A stretch of 64,000 nucleotides of DNA from Phyllobacterium zundukense. GTDB lineage: Bacteria; Pseudomonadota; Alphaproteobacteria; Rhizobiales; Rhizobiaceae. Numbering within the stretch: the first letter of the stretch is position 1; each line of letters begins with the position of its first letter. The position numbers and the translations under genes are program-made. This document shows, piece after piece, positions 16,385-24,684 of the stretch. Where the stretch lies: the NCBI RefSeq assembly GCF_002764115.1, contig NZ_CP017942.1, positions 257,001 through 321,000 of the forward strand, read 5' to 3'. The notes beneath the pieces were generated by a model. The model saw nothing but the letters and a program-made list of their open reading frames with translations, did not search any database and was not told the DNA's origin.

Positions 16385-16939
16385 TTAATAGGGTTCATTT
16401 CTTTGTGTAGGCTGATTCGCCGCTACCCAGCCGTCGGTACCCAGGGGGTACCAGAAGACTGAGCGGTATCCCCACTCGACGGCCCTCTTGGCCGCGTTCC
16501 AGGACATCCAGCAATTCGCCATACAGTAGAAAAGCACCTTTCGATTCATGTCGTCTCCCAATCGAGACTTCAGCCCCTTACGGAAGTAGGCTTCCGTCTC
16601 CTTGTTTATGACTCCGTATCCCACATTGGGGAGCCAGATACTTTCGGGAATATCCTCCCGTATTTTTTCCTTCCAGATCGTTCCCGCCGGGAGATTTGCC
16701 GGTTTAGGATCGTGGGGAAGGACATCAACAAACACTGCCGATTTGTCTTTCCAGAGGGCAATGGTTTCATCGGTCGTCGCAACCATTGCCCCTTTCAGCG
16801 TCGCAGGAACCGGGGCGCGATAATCCTCCGTCCTGTATCCTTCTGGTTCCGGAACAGTCTCAGCCGCAGATACTGCAGCCGTCATCATGACGAGCAAACC
16901 AGTCACTGCTCCAAAACAATTCCAAATCAGTTTTCTCAC
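16385..16939 (-). CDS. PQQ-associated rhodanese-like protein with CXXCW motif
   Basis: 184 residues with a signal peptide (AVTGLLVMMTAAVSAAE) and a rhodanese-like domain: an aspartate-ended VFVDVLP strand in the first half and, near the C-terminus, VLFYCMANCWMSWNAAKRA, in which CMANCW is the motif that names the PQQ-dependent catabolism-associated family. The two Cys of the motif could handle persulfide or disulfide chemistry in the periplasm, in line with the SoxYZ-like carrier and zinc metallohydrolase encoded 5 kb away. Lies between xoxJ and pqqA. Confidence 0.9.
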   Translation of the reverse strand: MRKLIWNCFGAVTGLLVMMTAAVSAAETVPEPEGYRTEDYRAPVPATLKGAMVATTDETIALWKDKSAVFVDVLPHDPKPANLPAGTIWKEKIREDIPESIWLPNVGYGVINKETEAYFRKGLKSRLGDDMNRKVLFYCMANCWMSWNAAKRAVEWGYRSVFWYPLGTDGWVAANQPTQRNEPY

Positions 16940-16971
16940 ATCACTCCCTGTCCGCAGTGCTCAGTGTCCGG

Positions 16972-17835
16972 CTATTGCGTAATCGGCTTGTTATTCTCAT
17001 CGATCAGCGGAACCTGGTAATCGAGCAATATCTTGTTGATCTCCGCCTGGTTCTCTCTGATCACCTTGTTCAGTGTGCGTTTCCACTCCTGGTCGGAAGG
17101 ACGGACACCCATGGTGATCCGGTAGGCCATATGCCCGGACTTTTCCTTCACCAGCGGCACAACTGTCAGATCTGGATCGATTTCTTTCGCATAGTATCCG
17201 GCCATCGGCCCCCAAAGGATGGCTGCATCGATCACGCCGCTCTTCAGTTCCTTCAGCATGACGTCAGCCATGGAAGGCGCAAGGCGTGTATCAACCATCA
17301 GCGGATAGGGGTGCACGTTGCGCATCAAGCCCGCCTTGGCCAGATTGGCGGCCGGCGGTGTGCCGGCGACGACACCAATTTTCTTTCCTGCCAGTTTCGG
17401 GTCTTCAATGAGCTCGACGCCATCGAGACCGCTGTTCTTCTTGTAGATCATGACATAGGTCGAACGGTAATAGGCGTTGGTGTTCTGCACCAGTTCGTCG
17501 CCTTGGGCATAACCCATGATGATGTCGCAGCGATTTGCCCGCAGCGTATTACGCACAAATCCTGTCGACATCGGATACCAAGTATAGGCCACAGATTTGC
17601 GTCCAGTCTTCGCGGCCACAAGATCAGCCAACCTGTTCTCGAACCCTTTGCCGCTCTCATCCGAGAACGGCATATTGGATGGATCCGCACAAACGCGAAG
17701 CACATCCGGATCGACTAGTTCGCCGGCAGCACCGAGACCAGCCCCTTGAGCGAGAACGCCGGACGGGGCGGCGATCACTGCCGCCATCATGCAACCGCCA
17801 ATCCATTTCACCAAAGCTCGCCTATGCCGCATCAT
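16972..17835 (-). CDS. xoxJ: methanol oxidation system periplasmic protein XoxJ
   Basis: 287 residues from ATG 17835, one base after the xoxG stop. Signal peptide with core WIGGCMMAAVIAAPSGVLA; the mature part begins with DVLRVCADPSNMPFSDESGKGFEN, typical of MxaJ/XoxJ, which have the fold of solute-binding proteins but are thought to assist activation of the dehydrogenase rather than transport. Later motifs AGKKIGVVAGTPPAANL and ILWGPMAGYYA fit. The open frame reaches further upstream but overlaps xoxG and is not coding there. Confidence 0.93.
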   Translation of the reverse strand: MMRHRRALVKWIGGCMMAAVIAAPSGVLAQGAGLGAAGELVDPDVLRVCADPSNMPFSDESGKGFENRLADLVAAKTGRKSVAYTWYPMSTGFVRNTLRANRCDIIMGYAQGDELVQNTNAYYRSTYVMIYKKNSGLDGVELIEDPKLAGKKIGVVAGTPPAANLAKAGLMRNVHPYPLMVDTRLAPSMADVMLKELKSGVIDAAILWGPMAGYYAKEIDPDLTVVPLVKEKSGHMAYRITMGVRPSDQEWKRTLNKVIRENQAEINKILLDYQVPLIDENNKPITQ

Positions 17836-17836
17836 C

Positions 17837-18358
17837 TTATCCACCCATGCAGGATGCTTCCGCATCTTTGGCAGCTTGTGGCTTGTCCTCGTGTTTTGCA
17901 GGACGGCCTCGCGGAAGATCGCCAACGGCACGAGCCCGCAGATAGACGTAGAGATCATCCATATAGCAGTATACATTCTTGTTTTCGCCGAAGGCAGGCA
18001 TGACTTTTTCATTGCCGGCACTGAGGTTCTTGCGTCCCGCAGCGACAATCGACATGAAGTCCGCATAGTTTATGTTCTTCAGGGACTCGGCCAGAGCCGG
18101 CGCAAAGGACGATCCCGCACCATCGGCCCCATGGCATACATGGCATTCTGAGTTGAACCGGCGATAACCACTATAGGTATACCAGTCGACGGTCCCGTCG
18201 TTTATCTTGAATGTTGGGCTCCCCTCCTTGTCGGTATATTTGCCGTTGTCGTCGGCGGCAACCGCAGCGGCTGCCTTGTCGTCGGCATAGGTGCTGCCTT
18301 GAGACGCCAACAGGGCAAGTCCGGCAGTAACGGCAAGAAATGTCATTCTAATAGGCAT
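17837..18358 (-). CDS. xoxG: cytochrome c XoxG, electron acceptor of XoxF
   Basis: 173 residues from ATG 18358 (GAGG box 8 bases before). Signal peptide (FLAVTAGLALLASQGSTYA), one heme site (CHVCH) at about the first third, and a Met-containing EKVMPAFGENKNVYCYMDDLYVYLRARA segment. This is the four-Cys methanol-metabolism cytochrome family that accepts electrons from XoxF. Position between xoxF and xoxJ is canonical. Confidence 0.93.
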   Translation of the reverse strand: MPIRMTFLAVTAGLALLASQGSTYADDKAAAAVAADDNGKYTDKEGSPTFKINDGTVDWYTYSGYRRFNSECHVCHGADGAGSSFAPALAESLKNINYADFMSIVAAGRKNLSAGNEKVMPAFGENKNVYCYMDDLYVYLRARAVGDLPRGRPAKHEDKPQAAKDAEASCMGG

Positions 18359-18445
18359 TCGGGATCCTCGCATTCCAATCCGACAGTCAGCGCCTCCCGG
18401 CACCGGCTCGACGGTTGTGATTGATCATCAATTTTGGTGACACAA

Positions 18446-18475
18446 GGGGCCCGGCCTGGTTGGAACCGGGCACCC
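18446..18475 (-). terminator. hairpin between xoxF and xoxG
   Basis: On the minus strand GGG-T-GCCCGG pairs with CCGGGC-CCC, a 9-pair stem with one bulged T and an 11-base loop, in the 168-base gap between xoxF and xoxG. Likely an attenuator or 3'-end protector that gives more xoxF than xoxG transcript. No T run on the minus strand downstream. Confidence 0.55.
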
Positions 18476-18526
18476 TATTTTCCAGGCCTGCATCTGCAAG
18501 CTCAATGTGTCCACATCGTTCCGGAA

Positions 18527-20428
18527 TTACTCGGGAACGGTAAAAACGGTCAGCTGACCGCCCAAGGTTGTATAGTCCGCCAGAGCGGCATAGCCGCCGA
18601 CAGCGCCCAGACCCGCCGTGCCGATGACAGCAGCTTCGTCGCCCTGGGCTCTGCCCTGGTCAACGGCACCGTGCCACGCCGTGGCGTTTTCAGGCGCCAG
18701 CAACCCGGCAGCAAGGCCGATACCTGCCCAGCCACCAACACCGGACAGAACGGCAACATATTGTTTGCCCTTATGTTCGTACGTGGTGACGTTGCCGATG
18801 ATGCCGGAAGGTGTCTTGAACTTGTAAAGTTCCTTTCCGTCCTTATCGACCGCCTTCAGATAGCCTTCGAGCGTTCCGTAGAAGACAACATCGCCATCGG
18901 TCGCGAGAGCACCTGACCAAACCGAGAACTGTTCGGGTTTGGACCAGACAATCTCACCCTTTGCCGCATCCCAGGCGATGAAATTACCCATGCCACCATG
19001 ACTGTTCGGAGCCGGATACATGGAAAGCGTTGCGCCGACATAAGGCTGACCGGCGGTGTAGTTTACCTTGTAAGGCTCATAGTCCATGCAGACATGGTTC
19101 GTTGGAACGTAGAAGAGCTTGGTCTTTGGCGAGTAGGCCGCCGGCTGCTGGTCCTTGGTACCAAGAGCCGCCGGGCAGATGCCCGTCGTATTGACGTCTT
19201 CGCCCTGCACTTGTGTCGAGTACTTGTCCACGACTTTCGGACGGCCATAGGTCTTGCTGTCCTTATCCATATCGACTTCAGTCGCCCAGTTGACCGCTGG
19301 ATCGTATTTCTTTGCGACCAGAAGTTCACCCGTTGCACGATCCATCGTATACGCGAAGCCATTGCGGTCGAAGTGTACGAGGACATCCCGAGGCTTGCCC
19401 TCGATTTCAATGCCATCGGCCAGGATCATTTCGTTGACGCCATCATAGTCCCATTCGTCGTGCGGGGTCATCTGATAGAGCCACTTGGCCATCCCTGTAT
19501 CGGCATCGCGTGCCATGATGGTCATGGACCAGCGATTATCGCCGGGACGCTGGCTCGGATTCCAAGTCGATGGATTACCCGTGCCATAGTAAATCAGGTT
19601 CAGCTTGGGATCGTATGAATACCAACCCCATGTTGTACCACCACCGATCTTCCACTGATCGCCTTCCCAGGTATTGGTACCGGAGTCAGCACCGACCGGC
19701 TTGCCGAGATGCGTGGTTTTTTCCGGATCGATCAACGTTTCCTTGTCCGAACCCATTGACCATGCACGCCAGGCCTGTTTGCCGTCCGCGATATTGTAGG
19801 CTGTCAATGAGCCGCGAACACCAAATTCACCGCCGGAAATACCGACAATGACCTTGTCTTTCACAACCATTGGCGCTGAGGTTCCAGACTCGCCCTTGCT
19901 GCCGTCTATTACTTCAGCGTTCTTGACCGACCATGCGACCTTGCCTGTCTTTGCGTCGAGAGCAACGAGCGTCGTATCCGCCTGGTAGAGGAATATCTTG
20001 CCATCGCCGTAGGCGACGCCACGATTGACTGTATCGCAGCACATGATTGGAATAACGTTTGGATCCTGCTTGGGCTCATACCTCCAGAGGATCTTGCCGT
20101 CATTGTTCAGATCGAGTGCATACACCGTATTTGGAAAAGGCGCATGGACATACATCACATCGCCGACGATGAGAGGGCCTCCTTCATGGCCGCGTAGCAC
20201 ACCGGTCGAAAACGTCCAGGCAACCTGAAGGTTCTTGACGTTGTCCTTGGTGATCTTGTTGAGTTTGGAGTACCGGGTATTGGCATAATCGCCAGTCTGA
20301 ATCGCCCAGTTTTTTGAATCAGAGATCAATCCCTGTACGTCATCATTGGCTAAGGCTCCACCCGCCAATGAGAACGACATGGCCGTCGTAGCCAATGCAA
20401 TTCCCATTAAATTCTTGTGTACACGCAT
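18527..20428 (-). CDS. xoxF: lanthanide-dependent PQQ methanol dehydrogenase XoxF
   Basis: 633 residues with a signal peptide ending near residue 27 (AGGALA). It is an eight-bladed quinoprotein with the vicinal disulfide Cys130-Cys131, Glu201 and Asn285 at metal-ligand positions, and WDYDG at 326-330: catalytic Asp327 plus Asp329, the extra Asp that marks lanthanide-dependent XoxF and is Ala in calcium-dependent MxaF. It oxidises methanol to formaldehyde (or formate) in the periplasm, passing electrons to XoxG. Strong Shine-Dalgarno AGGGAGGA before the ATG. No mxaF or mxaI is present in the window. Clade (XoxF5 is likely) would need a tree. Confidence 0.97.
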   Translation of the reverse strand: MRVHKNLMGIALATTAMSFSLAGGALANDDVQGLISDSKNWAIQTGDYANTRYSKLNKITKDNVKNLQVAWTFSTGVLRGHEGGPLIVGDVMYVHAPFPNTVYALDLNNDGKILWRYEPKQDPNVIPIMCCDTVNRGVAYGDGKIFLYQADTTLVALDAKTGKVAWSVKNAEVIDGSKGESGTSAPMVVKDKVIVGISGGEFGVRGSLTAYNIADGKQAWRAWSMGSDKETLIDPEKTTHLGKPVGADSGTNTWEGDQWKIGGGTTWGWYSYDPKLNLIYYGTGNPSTWNPSQRPGDNRWSMTIMARDADTGMAKWLYQMTPHDEWDYDGVNEMILADGIEIEGKPRDVLVHFDRNGFAYTMDRATGELLVAKKYDPAVNWATEVDMDKDSKTYGRPKVVDKYSTQVQGEDVNTTGICPAALGTKDQQPAAYSPKTKLFYVPTNHVCMDYEPYKVNYTAGQPYVGATLSMYPAPNSHGGMGNFIAWDAAKGEIVWSKPEQFSVWSGALATDGDVVFYGTLEGYLKAVDKDGKELYKFKTPSGIIGNVTTYEHKGKQYVAVLSGVGGWAGIGLAAGLLAPENATAWHGAVDQGRAQGDEAAVIGTAGLGAVGGYAALADYTTLGGQLTVFTVPE

Positions 20429-20698
20429 TTTGAGTCCTCCCTAAGTTCACATTTATGAACCATCGGACGAATCCGTTTCAGTAGCGGGCTCGCTCCATTA
20501 GCTCACGCAAATGGGGAAGTATTTCCGGCAGCGTGTCACGACAAAGCCAGGCGCGCAGAGGGCACCGTTACTGCCCACCTCGCTTGGCCTACGAAGACTG
20601 TCACCACTCCCTTGACGGCAACGTCCTTGAAGCCGGAAACAAGTGGACGATAGGAGAAAGAAATGCATTACGCAAGCACGATTATCAATTTATATTTG

Positions 20699-20730
20699 CT
20701 GCATTGCAATATACTATTTTTGCAATGCAG
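20699..20730. repeat. 32-base inverted repeat upstream of xoxF
   Basis: Perfect 11-base arms, CTGCATTGCAA and TTGCAATGCAG, separated by the 10-base spacer TATACTATTT. Arm centres are about two helical turns apart, which suits a dimeric DNA-binding regulator; a stem-loop terminator is the alternative. Confidence 0.75.
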
Positions 20731-20746
20731 TAAGTAGCCGCATTAA

Positions 20747-20763
20747 TTGACATATTCTGTCAA
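20747..20763. repeat. inverted repeat TTGACA-N5-TGTCAA upstream of xoxF
   Basis: Perfect 6-base arms with spacer TATTC. TTGACA also equals a -35 consensus, but no good -10 box follows at 16-18 bases, so an operator is at least as likely. Confidence 0.55.
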
Positions 20764-20800
20764 ACGCCGCTGTCACATAATTTGATACTTTGATCCGCAT

Positions 20801-20822
20801 TAATATTTGCCAATCAATATTA
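20801..20822. repeat. inverted repeat TAATATT-N8-AATATTA upstream of the four-Cys protein gene
   Basis: Perfect 7-base arms with spacer TGCCAATC, ending 40 bases before the first start codon of the plus-strand gene. AT-rich arms can arise by chance, so weight is low alone, but it is the third such repeat in 125 bases. Confidence 0.45.
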
Positions 20823-20861
20823 TTTTTTGCTATCTACTTATAAAATGTATATTTTAACTGG

Positions 20862-21230
20862 ATGAAAGCGAGATATCTCATGATCACGCCAAAAATCGCG
20901 AATATTGCCTTGTTAGCAACTGCAGCAATTGCGACCCCTTTGCCGGCGAAGGCTGCGTCAGATTACCCCACTTCGACGCTTGCCGAATACGTCTACGGGT
21001 GCATGAAAGCCAATGGTGAGAACCGCGATATGCTTCAACGCTGCTCCTGTTCGATCGATGTGATTGCCTCCGTTGTAACCTATGACCACTACGTGGCTGC
21101 AGAAACTTTCAAACAGATGGGACAGGTCCCTGGGGAGAACGGTGTGCTCTTCCGCGAAAGCGCTCCGGCCAAGGCTGCAACAAGCGAGTTGAAGCGCGCC
21201 CAGGCCGAGGCCGATATGCGGTGTTTCTAG
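20862..21230 (+). CDS. small secreted four-cysteine protein next to xoxF
   Basis: 122 residues, or 116 if translation starts at the second ATG (20880). Signal peptide (NIALLATAAIATPLPAKA) followed by a helical domain with four Cys: YGCMKANGENRDMLQRCSCSIDVIAS and a terminal MRCF. Similar small proteins occur beside methanol dehydrogenase genes in alphaproteobacteria; the function is not known to me. Divergent from xoxF across the repeat-rich region, so the two may share regulation. No strong Shine-Dalgarno at either start. Confidence 0.7.
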   Translation: MKARYLMITPKIANIALLATAAIATPLPAKAASDYPTSTLAEYVYGCMKANGENRDMLQRCSCSIDVIASVVTYDHYVAAETFKQMGQVPGENGVLFRESAPAKAATSELKRAQAEADMRCF

Positions 21231-21248
21231 AAGGTTGTCGGGCCAGGA

Positions 21249-22103
21249 TCAAAGACTCGACGATTCCAGCGGCCATTCGTCCTGGAATTTCTTGCCTTTC
21301 GTGTCCGCTGCCTCGACCTTGACATCCTCGCCAGGCTTGGCATCGAATTCGAACCGGAAGTTCGGATCCTCCGAAATTGATATCCCGCCCTCCATGGACA
21401 TGATCAGGCGATCGCCTTGCGAGACCGTAAGTCCCTGAATGAAATGCGGGGGAATATAGTAGCGGGTGATCTGGTCCATCTGCAGGCCGGAATTGTTGGG
21501 ATGGCGTATCATCAGCTGCATCTCGGTTGCGCGTGTCATCGGCTCGGTGCCGGGTGCGTTGGTGGGGAACACCCGCAGTTTCATTTTCCCGAGCGAAGCC
21601 ATCGCCTCAGCCTGGTTTTTCATCGCAGGCGCGGAGCAGCCTCCTGACGCTTTCACGAACGTCTCCGTCATATGAAGCTTGCCGTCTTCCGTCTCCGCTA
21701 TCGCCCTGACATAGGAATAGGCATTGACCCGCAACCGTGTTGCAAGATGGGTTACGCCCGCATCCTTTCCGAATGTGAACACGGCGGCGACAGGCGCCGG
21801 ATTTTCATCGACGATCAATGTGACAGCCTTGATCCGACCGGTCTTTGCATCGGTTTTGAAATGCAGATCAACGGGGACGATGGCTGCGTCTTCAGCACGT
21901 TTCGGGGCTTCGATGGAGATAATGTTATCGGCAGGCCCGATCACCTTCTGGCCGAATACGTCACCTTTCAAACCATTCCAGGTAGTGCTTGCCGGAACGC
22001 TCGTATCCTGCGCACCAGCATTCATGGAAACCGCAGTTCCAAGCAGTGTCAAAAGAACGACCGCAACTATCCGGCTGCGTCGGTTTATTGAATTAATCGT
22101 CAT
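21249..22103 (-). CDS. quinoprotein dehydrogenase-associated SoxYZ-like carrier
   Basis: 284 residues from ATG 22103 (GGTGGAGG box). Signal peptide (IVAVVLLTLLGTAVSMNAGAQ), then a SoxY-like domain in which GGCSAPA near mid-protein carries the Cys that in SoxY holds sulfur intermediates, and a C-terminal SoxZ-like domain (RHPNNSGLQMD, GISISEDPNFRFEFDA). It is the fused SoxYZ-related family linked to quinoprotein dehydrogenases. The longer open frame upstream overlaps the MBL gene and is not used. Last gene of a minus-strand operon. Confidence 0.9.
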   Translation of the reverse strand: MTINSINRRSRIVAVVLLTLLGTAVSMNAGAQDTSVPASTTWNGLKGDVFGQKVIGPADNIISIEAPKRAEDAAIVPVDLHFKTDAKTGRIKAVTLIVDENPAPVAAVFTFGKDAGVTHLATRLRVNAYSYVRAIAETEDGKLHMTETFVKASGGCSAPAMKNQAEAMASLGKMKLRVFPTNAPGTEPMTRATEMQLMIRHPNNSGLQMDQITRYYIPPHFIQGLTVSQGDRLIMSMEGGISISEDPNFRFEFDAKPGEDVKVEAADTKGKKFQDEWPLESSSL

Positions 22104-22191
22104 TATCTTTGTGCCTCCACCAAGAAAAATTGGCGGTGCCCGGCCATGCATCAGTATATCACCTTGCTGGATGATCTGGCAAACAGCACGA

Positions 22192-23151
22192 TCATTCCCA
22201 TTCAAGCTCGGCAAAGGAAGCCGTGGCATTGCGCTCGTTATATTCGTCGAAGAGCTGCCAGTTCCCCCGTTCGCTTTGAGCAGCTGTCTTGACGGCTTCC
22301 GCAATGGGTACGCCATCGGCGATTGCCTTGCGGATGTCGCGGGCGAGGACATCAAAGTAGCGCTGCTCAGGTTCAAGCGCTTCCGGCCATTTTGATGGCA
22401 CCGGACCATGTCCCGGAACAGCAAGTTTTGCCTTGATGGCCCTCAGGGCTTCCAGCTGTGCAATCCACCCGCGCAACGATCCATCCATCGTTGGAAGATG
22501 GTCGATGAAACAAAGATCGCCCGTGAAGAACGTTCCGGACTGCTGATCGAGAACGGTCAGGTCATTGTCCGTGTGGGCGGGGTTCCAGGCCTTCAAGGTC
22601 AAATGCCGTTTGCCGAGGTCGAGTTGTTCCTCATCGACAACAAGTTTGGTTGGCGGCACGATTTTTATCTCCGCCATCAGGGCACTGCCCATGCTGTCGC
22701 GGAAGCTCTGCAAATAATAATCGCCGCGGCTCGCAAGTGCGCGCGGCAGATTGCGATGGCCGACGACAACAGCGCCAGTATCGCTGAATGCAGCGTTACC
22801 GAATATGTGATCGGGATGCATATGCGTGTTGATCAGATAACGGATGGGTTTGTCCGTGGCGGCACGGATTGCTGCAATCAGCTCCCGGCCTTCGGCGACA
22901 CTCCCTCCACTATCGATCACAGCAACGGCTTCCGCACCGACAACGAAACCGACGTTGCAAATCCCGCCTTCATTGTTTGCCGTCATCATTGCCGGAATGC
23001 CGGCAAAGGCGAACACGCCGTCCGCGATCTCTGTAACGGGCAGAACCGCGTTGGGCGCCGCTTGCGCCCGCGCAAACCGGGTATGCGTCATCCCGCAACA
23101 CGCGAATAAGGCTCCGGTTTTGAGGACGCTTCGCCGTGTTGGTCCGTTCAT
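22192..23151 (-). CDS. quinoprotein relay system zinc metallohydrolase (MBL fold)
   Basis: 319 residues with an RR-containing signal region (MNGPTRRSVLKTGALFACCG), suggesting Tat export, then a metallo-beta-lactamase domain: zinc motif NTHMHPDHIFGN, PAHTDNDLTV, FFTGDLCFIDH and a final PGHGPVPSKW. Related to SoxH and to the zinc metallohydrolases of the 'quinoprotein relay' gene set. Probably acts on a sulfur adduct carried by the neighbouring SoxYZ-like protein; this is inference. ATGA overlap with the upstream ABC ATPase gene. Confidence 0.88.
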   Translation of the reverse strand: MNGPTRRSVLKTGALFACCGMTHTRFARAQAAPNAVLPVTEIADGVFAFAGIPAMMTANNEGGICNVGFVVGAEAVAVIDSGGSVAEGRELIAAIRAATDKPIRYLINTHMHPDHIFGNAAFSDTGAVVVGHRNLPRALASRGDYYLQSFRDSMGSALMAEIKIVPPTKLVVDEEQLDLGKRHLTLKAWNPAHTDNDLTVLDQQSGTFFTGDLCFIDHLPTMDGSLRGWIAQLEALRAIKAKLAVPGHGPVPSKWPEALEPEQRYFDVLARDIRKAIADGVPIAEAVKTAAQSERGNWQLFDEYNERNATASFAELEWE

Positions 23152-23924
23152 GGCACGTTCCTGATAGCCGTGAATTTCTCGTTGAACGATCTCAGAAGAT
23201 CAGCCTTGACCTGTTCGTTACGGTATTGGCGAGGAAGACGGATATCGAAAGTGCCGATCACATGCGCCGGACGATCCGACAACACAATTATGCGATCGGA
23301 GAGCATGATCGCTTCCTGCAGATTATGCGTCACCATCAAGGCAGTTGTCGGGCGTTCCGACCACACAGACATCAACAAATGCCGGAGCTGCTGCGCCGTT
23401 GACTCGTCAAGCGACACAAAAGGCTCATCAAGCAAGAGAATATCCGGTTCAATCGCCAGCGCTCGCGCGATCGCAGCTCTGCGAGCGAGACCGAGGGAGA
23501 GTTCTGCCGGATAGAATGCGCGCATCTTTGACAAACCCAGCTGCCCAAATAAGCTATCCAGATTCGTATTTCTCAAATCCTTTGGCAGCGCCAGCCGCAC
23601 GTTCTGTTCGACTGTTCGCCACGGCAGAAGCATCGGCTCCTGAAACACGGCACCCATGCGTGCATGTGCGATGCCAGGCAACTGGATGGTTCCCCGATAA
23701 TCCCGCTCAAGCCCAAGCAGGATACGAAGCGTCGTCGTCTTTCCGCATCCAGAAGGACCGAGGATGCATGCAAATTCATTCTGCGCCACTTCGAAGCGCA
23801 GATTGTGCAGTACGTCGATCGTTCCGCCATTCGAAGAGCGGAACGATTTCTGCTCGATATCGACCTTAAGCCGCGCGGCGGCGCCAGCGAGTGGATGTGT
23901 GTTCAAGAGGCTGCACCACGACAA
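23148..23924 (-). CDS. ABC transporter ATPase (nitrate/sulfonate/taurine type)
   Basis: 258 residues with Walker A GPSGCGKTT, a degenerate signature (ELSLGLARRAAIARA instead of LSGGQ), Walker B ILLLDEPFVSLDE and the switch MVTHNLQEA. Family resemblance is to SsuB/TauB ATPases. The start overlaps the permease gene by 59 bases; no later start codon precedes the conserved domain. The SLGLARR signature is unusual (second Gly kept, LSGG lost). Together with the next two genes it forms an importer embedded in the quinoprotein-associated operon. Confidence 0.88.
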   Translation of the reverse strand: MSWCSLLNTHPLAGAAARLKVDIEQKSFRSSNGGTIDVLHNLRFEVAQNEFACILGPSGCGKTTTLRILLGLERDYRGTIQLPGIAHARMGAVFQEPMLLPWRTVEQNVRLALPKDLRNTNLDSLFGQLGLSKMRAFYPAELSLGLARRAAIARALAIEPDILLLDEPFVSLDESTAQQLRHLLMSVWSERPTTALMVTHNLQEAIMLSDRIIVLSDRPAHVIGTFDIRLPRQYRNEQVKADLLRSFNEKFTAIRNVP

Positions 23925-24684
23925 GTTCTATGAAAAGCATCACAACGACGAAGGCCAGAGTATAGGCAAGGATCGCGGCGACATCGAAAAGCTGGAAGAA
24001 CAAATTGATCTGGAAGCCTATGCCGTTCGATCGGCCAAGCAGTTCGACCACGAGTACGATCTTCCAGATCAGTGAAACGCCGGAACGCGATGCGGCGGCG
24101 ATATAGGGCTGCAGTTGCGGCAGCAGGATATGCCGCAGGCGATCAAGAGCACCGAGACGATAGACATGAGCCATTTCTGCGTAGCGTGGATCAAGCGCGC
24201 GTGTTCCTTCGCGTATCGTGACGACGACGTTGGGAATCTTGTTGACTGCGACCGCGCCAATCGCCGCGGCCTCATTCAGGCCGAACCAGATATAGGCGAG
24301 CACGATGATCACCAGCGCAGGTATATTGAGAAAGAGAATGAGCCAAGGGTTGAAGAACTGGTCGGCACGCCGATGGCTGCCAAGCAGGACGCCAATCACC
24401 GAGCCAATGATCATTGCGAGGAAAAAGGAGGCTGCAACACGCCACAAGGTAATGGCCAAATGATAGGGCAGATCGCCGCTCGCGGTCTCGCTGAGGAACG
24501 TTCGCAACACAAGCAAAGGTGCCGGAAAAGACCGGCTTGGCCATAGTGTCGCTGCCAAATGCCACACGACAAGCAGAACAACAAACGACAGCACGACCAT
24601 CACGGATGAATTCCATCGGCGCAATCCGGCGACGGGCTGGCCGGCATTCAGAGTCTGTCCGGTTTCAGTGGCCACTGGCCCCAT
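23866..24684 (-). CDS. ABC transporter permease (SsuC/TauC type)
   Basis: 272 residues with about six membrane spans, including VMVVLSFVVLLVVWHLAATL and FLAMIIGSVIGVLLGSH, and the EAA-type loop AEMAHVYRLGALDRLRHILLPQL read in parts. Begins directly next to the stop of the binding-protein gene. Pairs with the preceding ATPase. The substrate is not evident; sulfonate, nitrate and other anions or small metabolites are possible for the family. Confidence 0.88.
   Translation of the reverse strand: MGPVATETGQTLNAGQPVAGLRRWNSSVMVVLSFVVLLVVWHLAATLWPSRSFPAPLLVLRTFLSETASGDLPYHLAITLWRVAASFFLAMIIGSVIGVLLGSHRRADQFFNPWLILFLNIPALVIIVLAYIWFGLNEAAAIGAVAVNKIPNVVVTIREGTRALDPRYAEMAHVYRLGALDRLRHILLPQLQPYIAAASRSGVSLIWKIVLVVELLGRSNGIGFQINLFFQLFDVAAILAYTLAFVVVMLFIELVVVQPLEHTSTRWRRRAA

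Larger units (their letters stand above)
20429..20861. promoter_or_regulatory. 433-base intergenic region upstream of xoxF
   Basis: No convincing gene. The half near xoxF has average composition; the half from about 20640 to 20860 is AT-rich and carries three perfect inverted repeats (listed separately), as expected of a divergent promoter region controlling xoxF on one side and the small secreted protein gene on the other. No clear -35/-10 pair could be chosen with confidence. Confidence 0.6.

Noticed and set aside
20533..20733. 66-codon frame in the xoxF upstream gap
   Set aside because: No ribosome site, no motif, and overlaps the 32-base inverted repeat.
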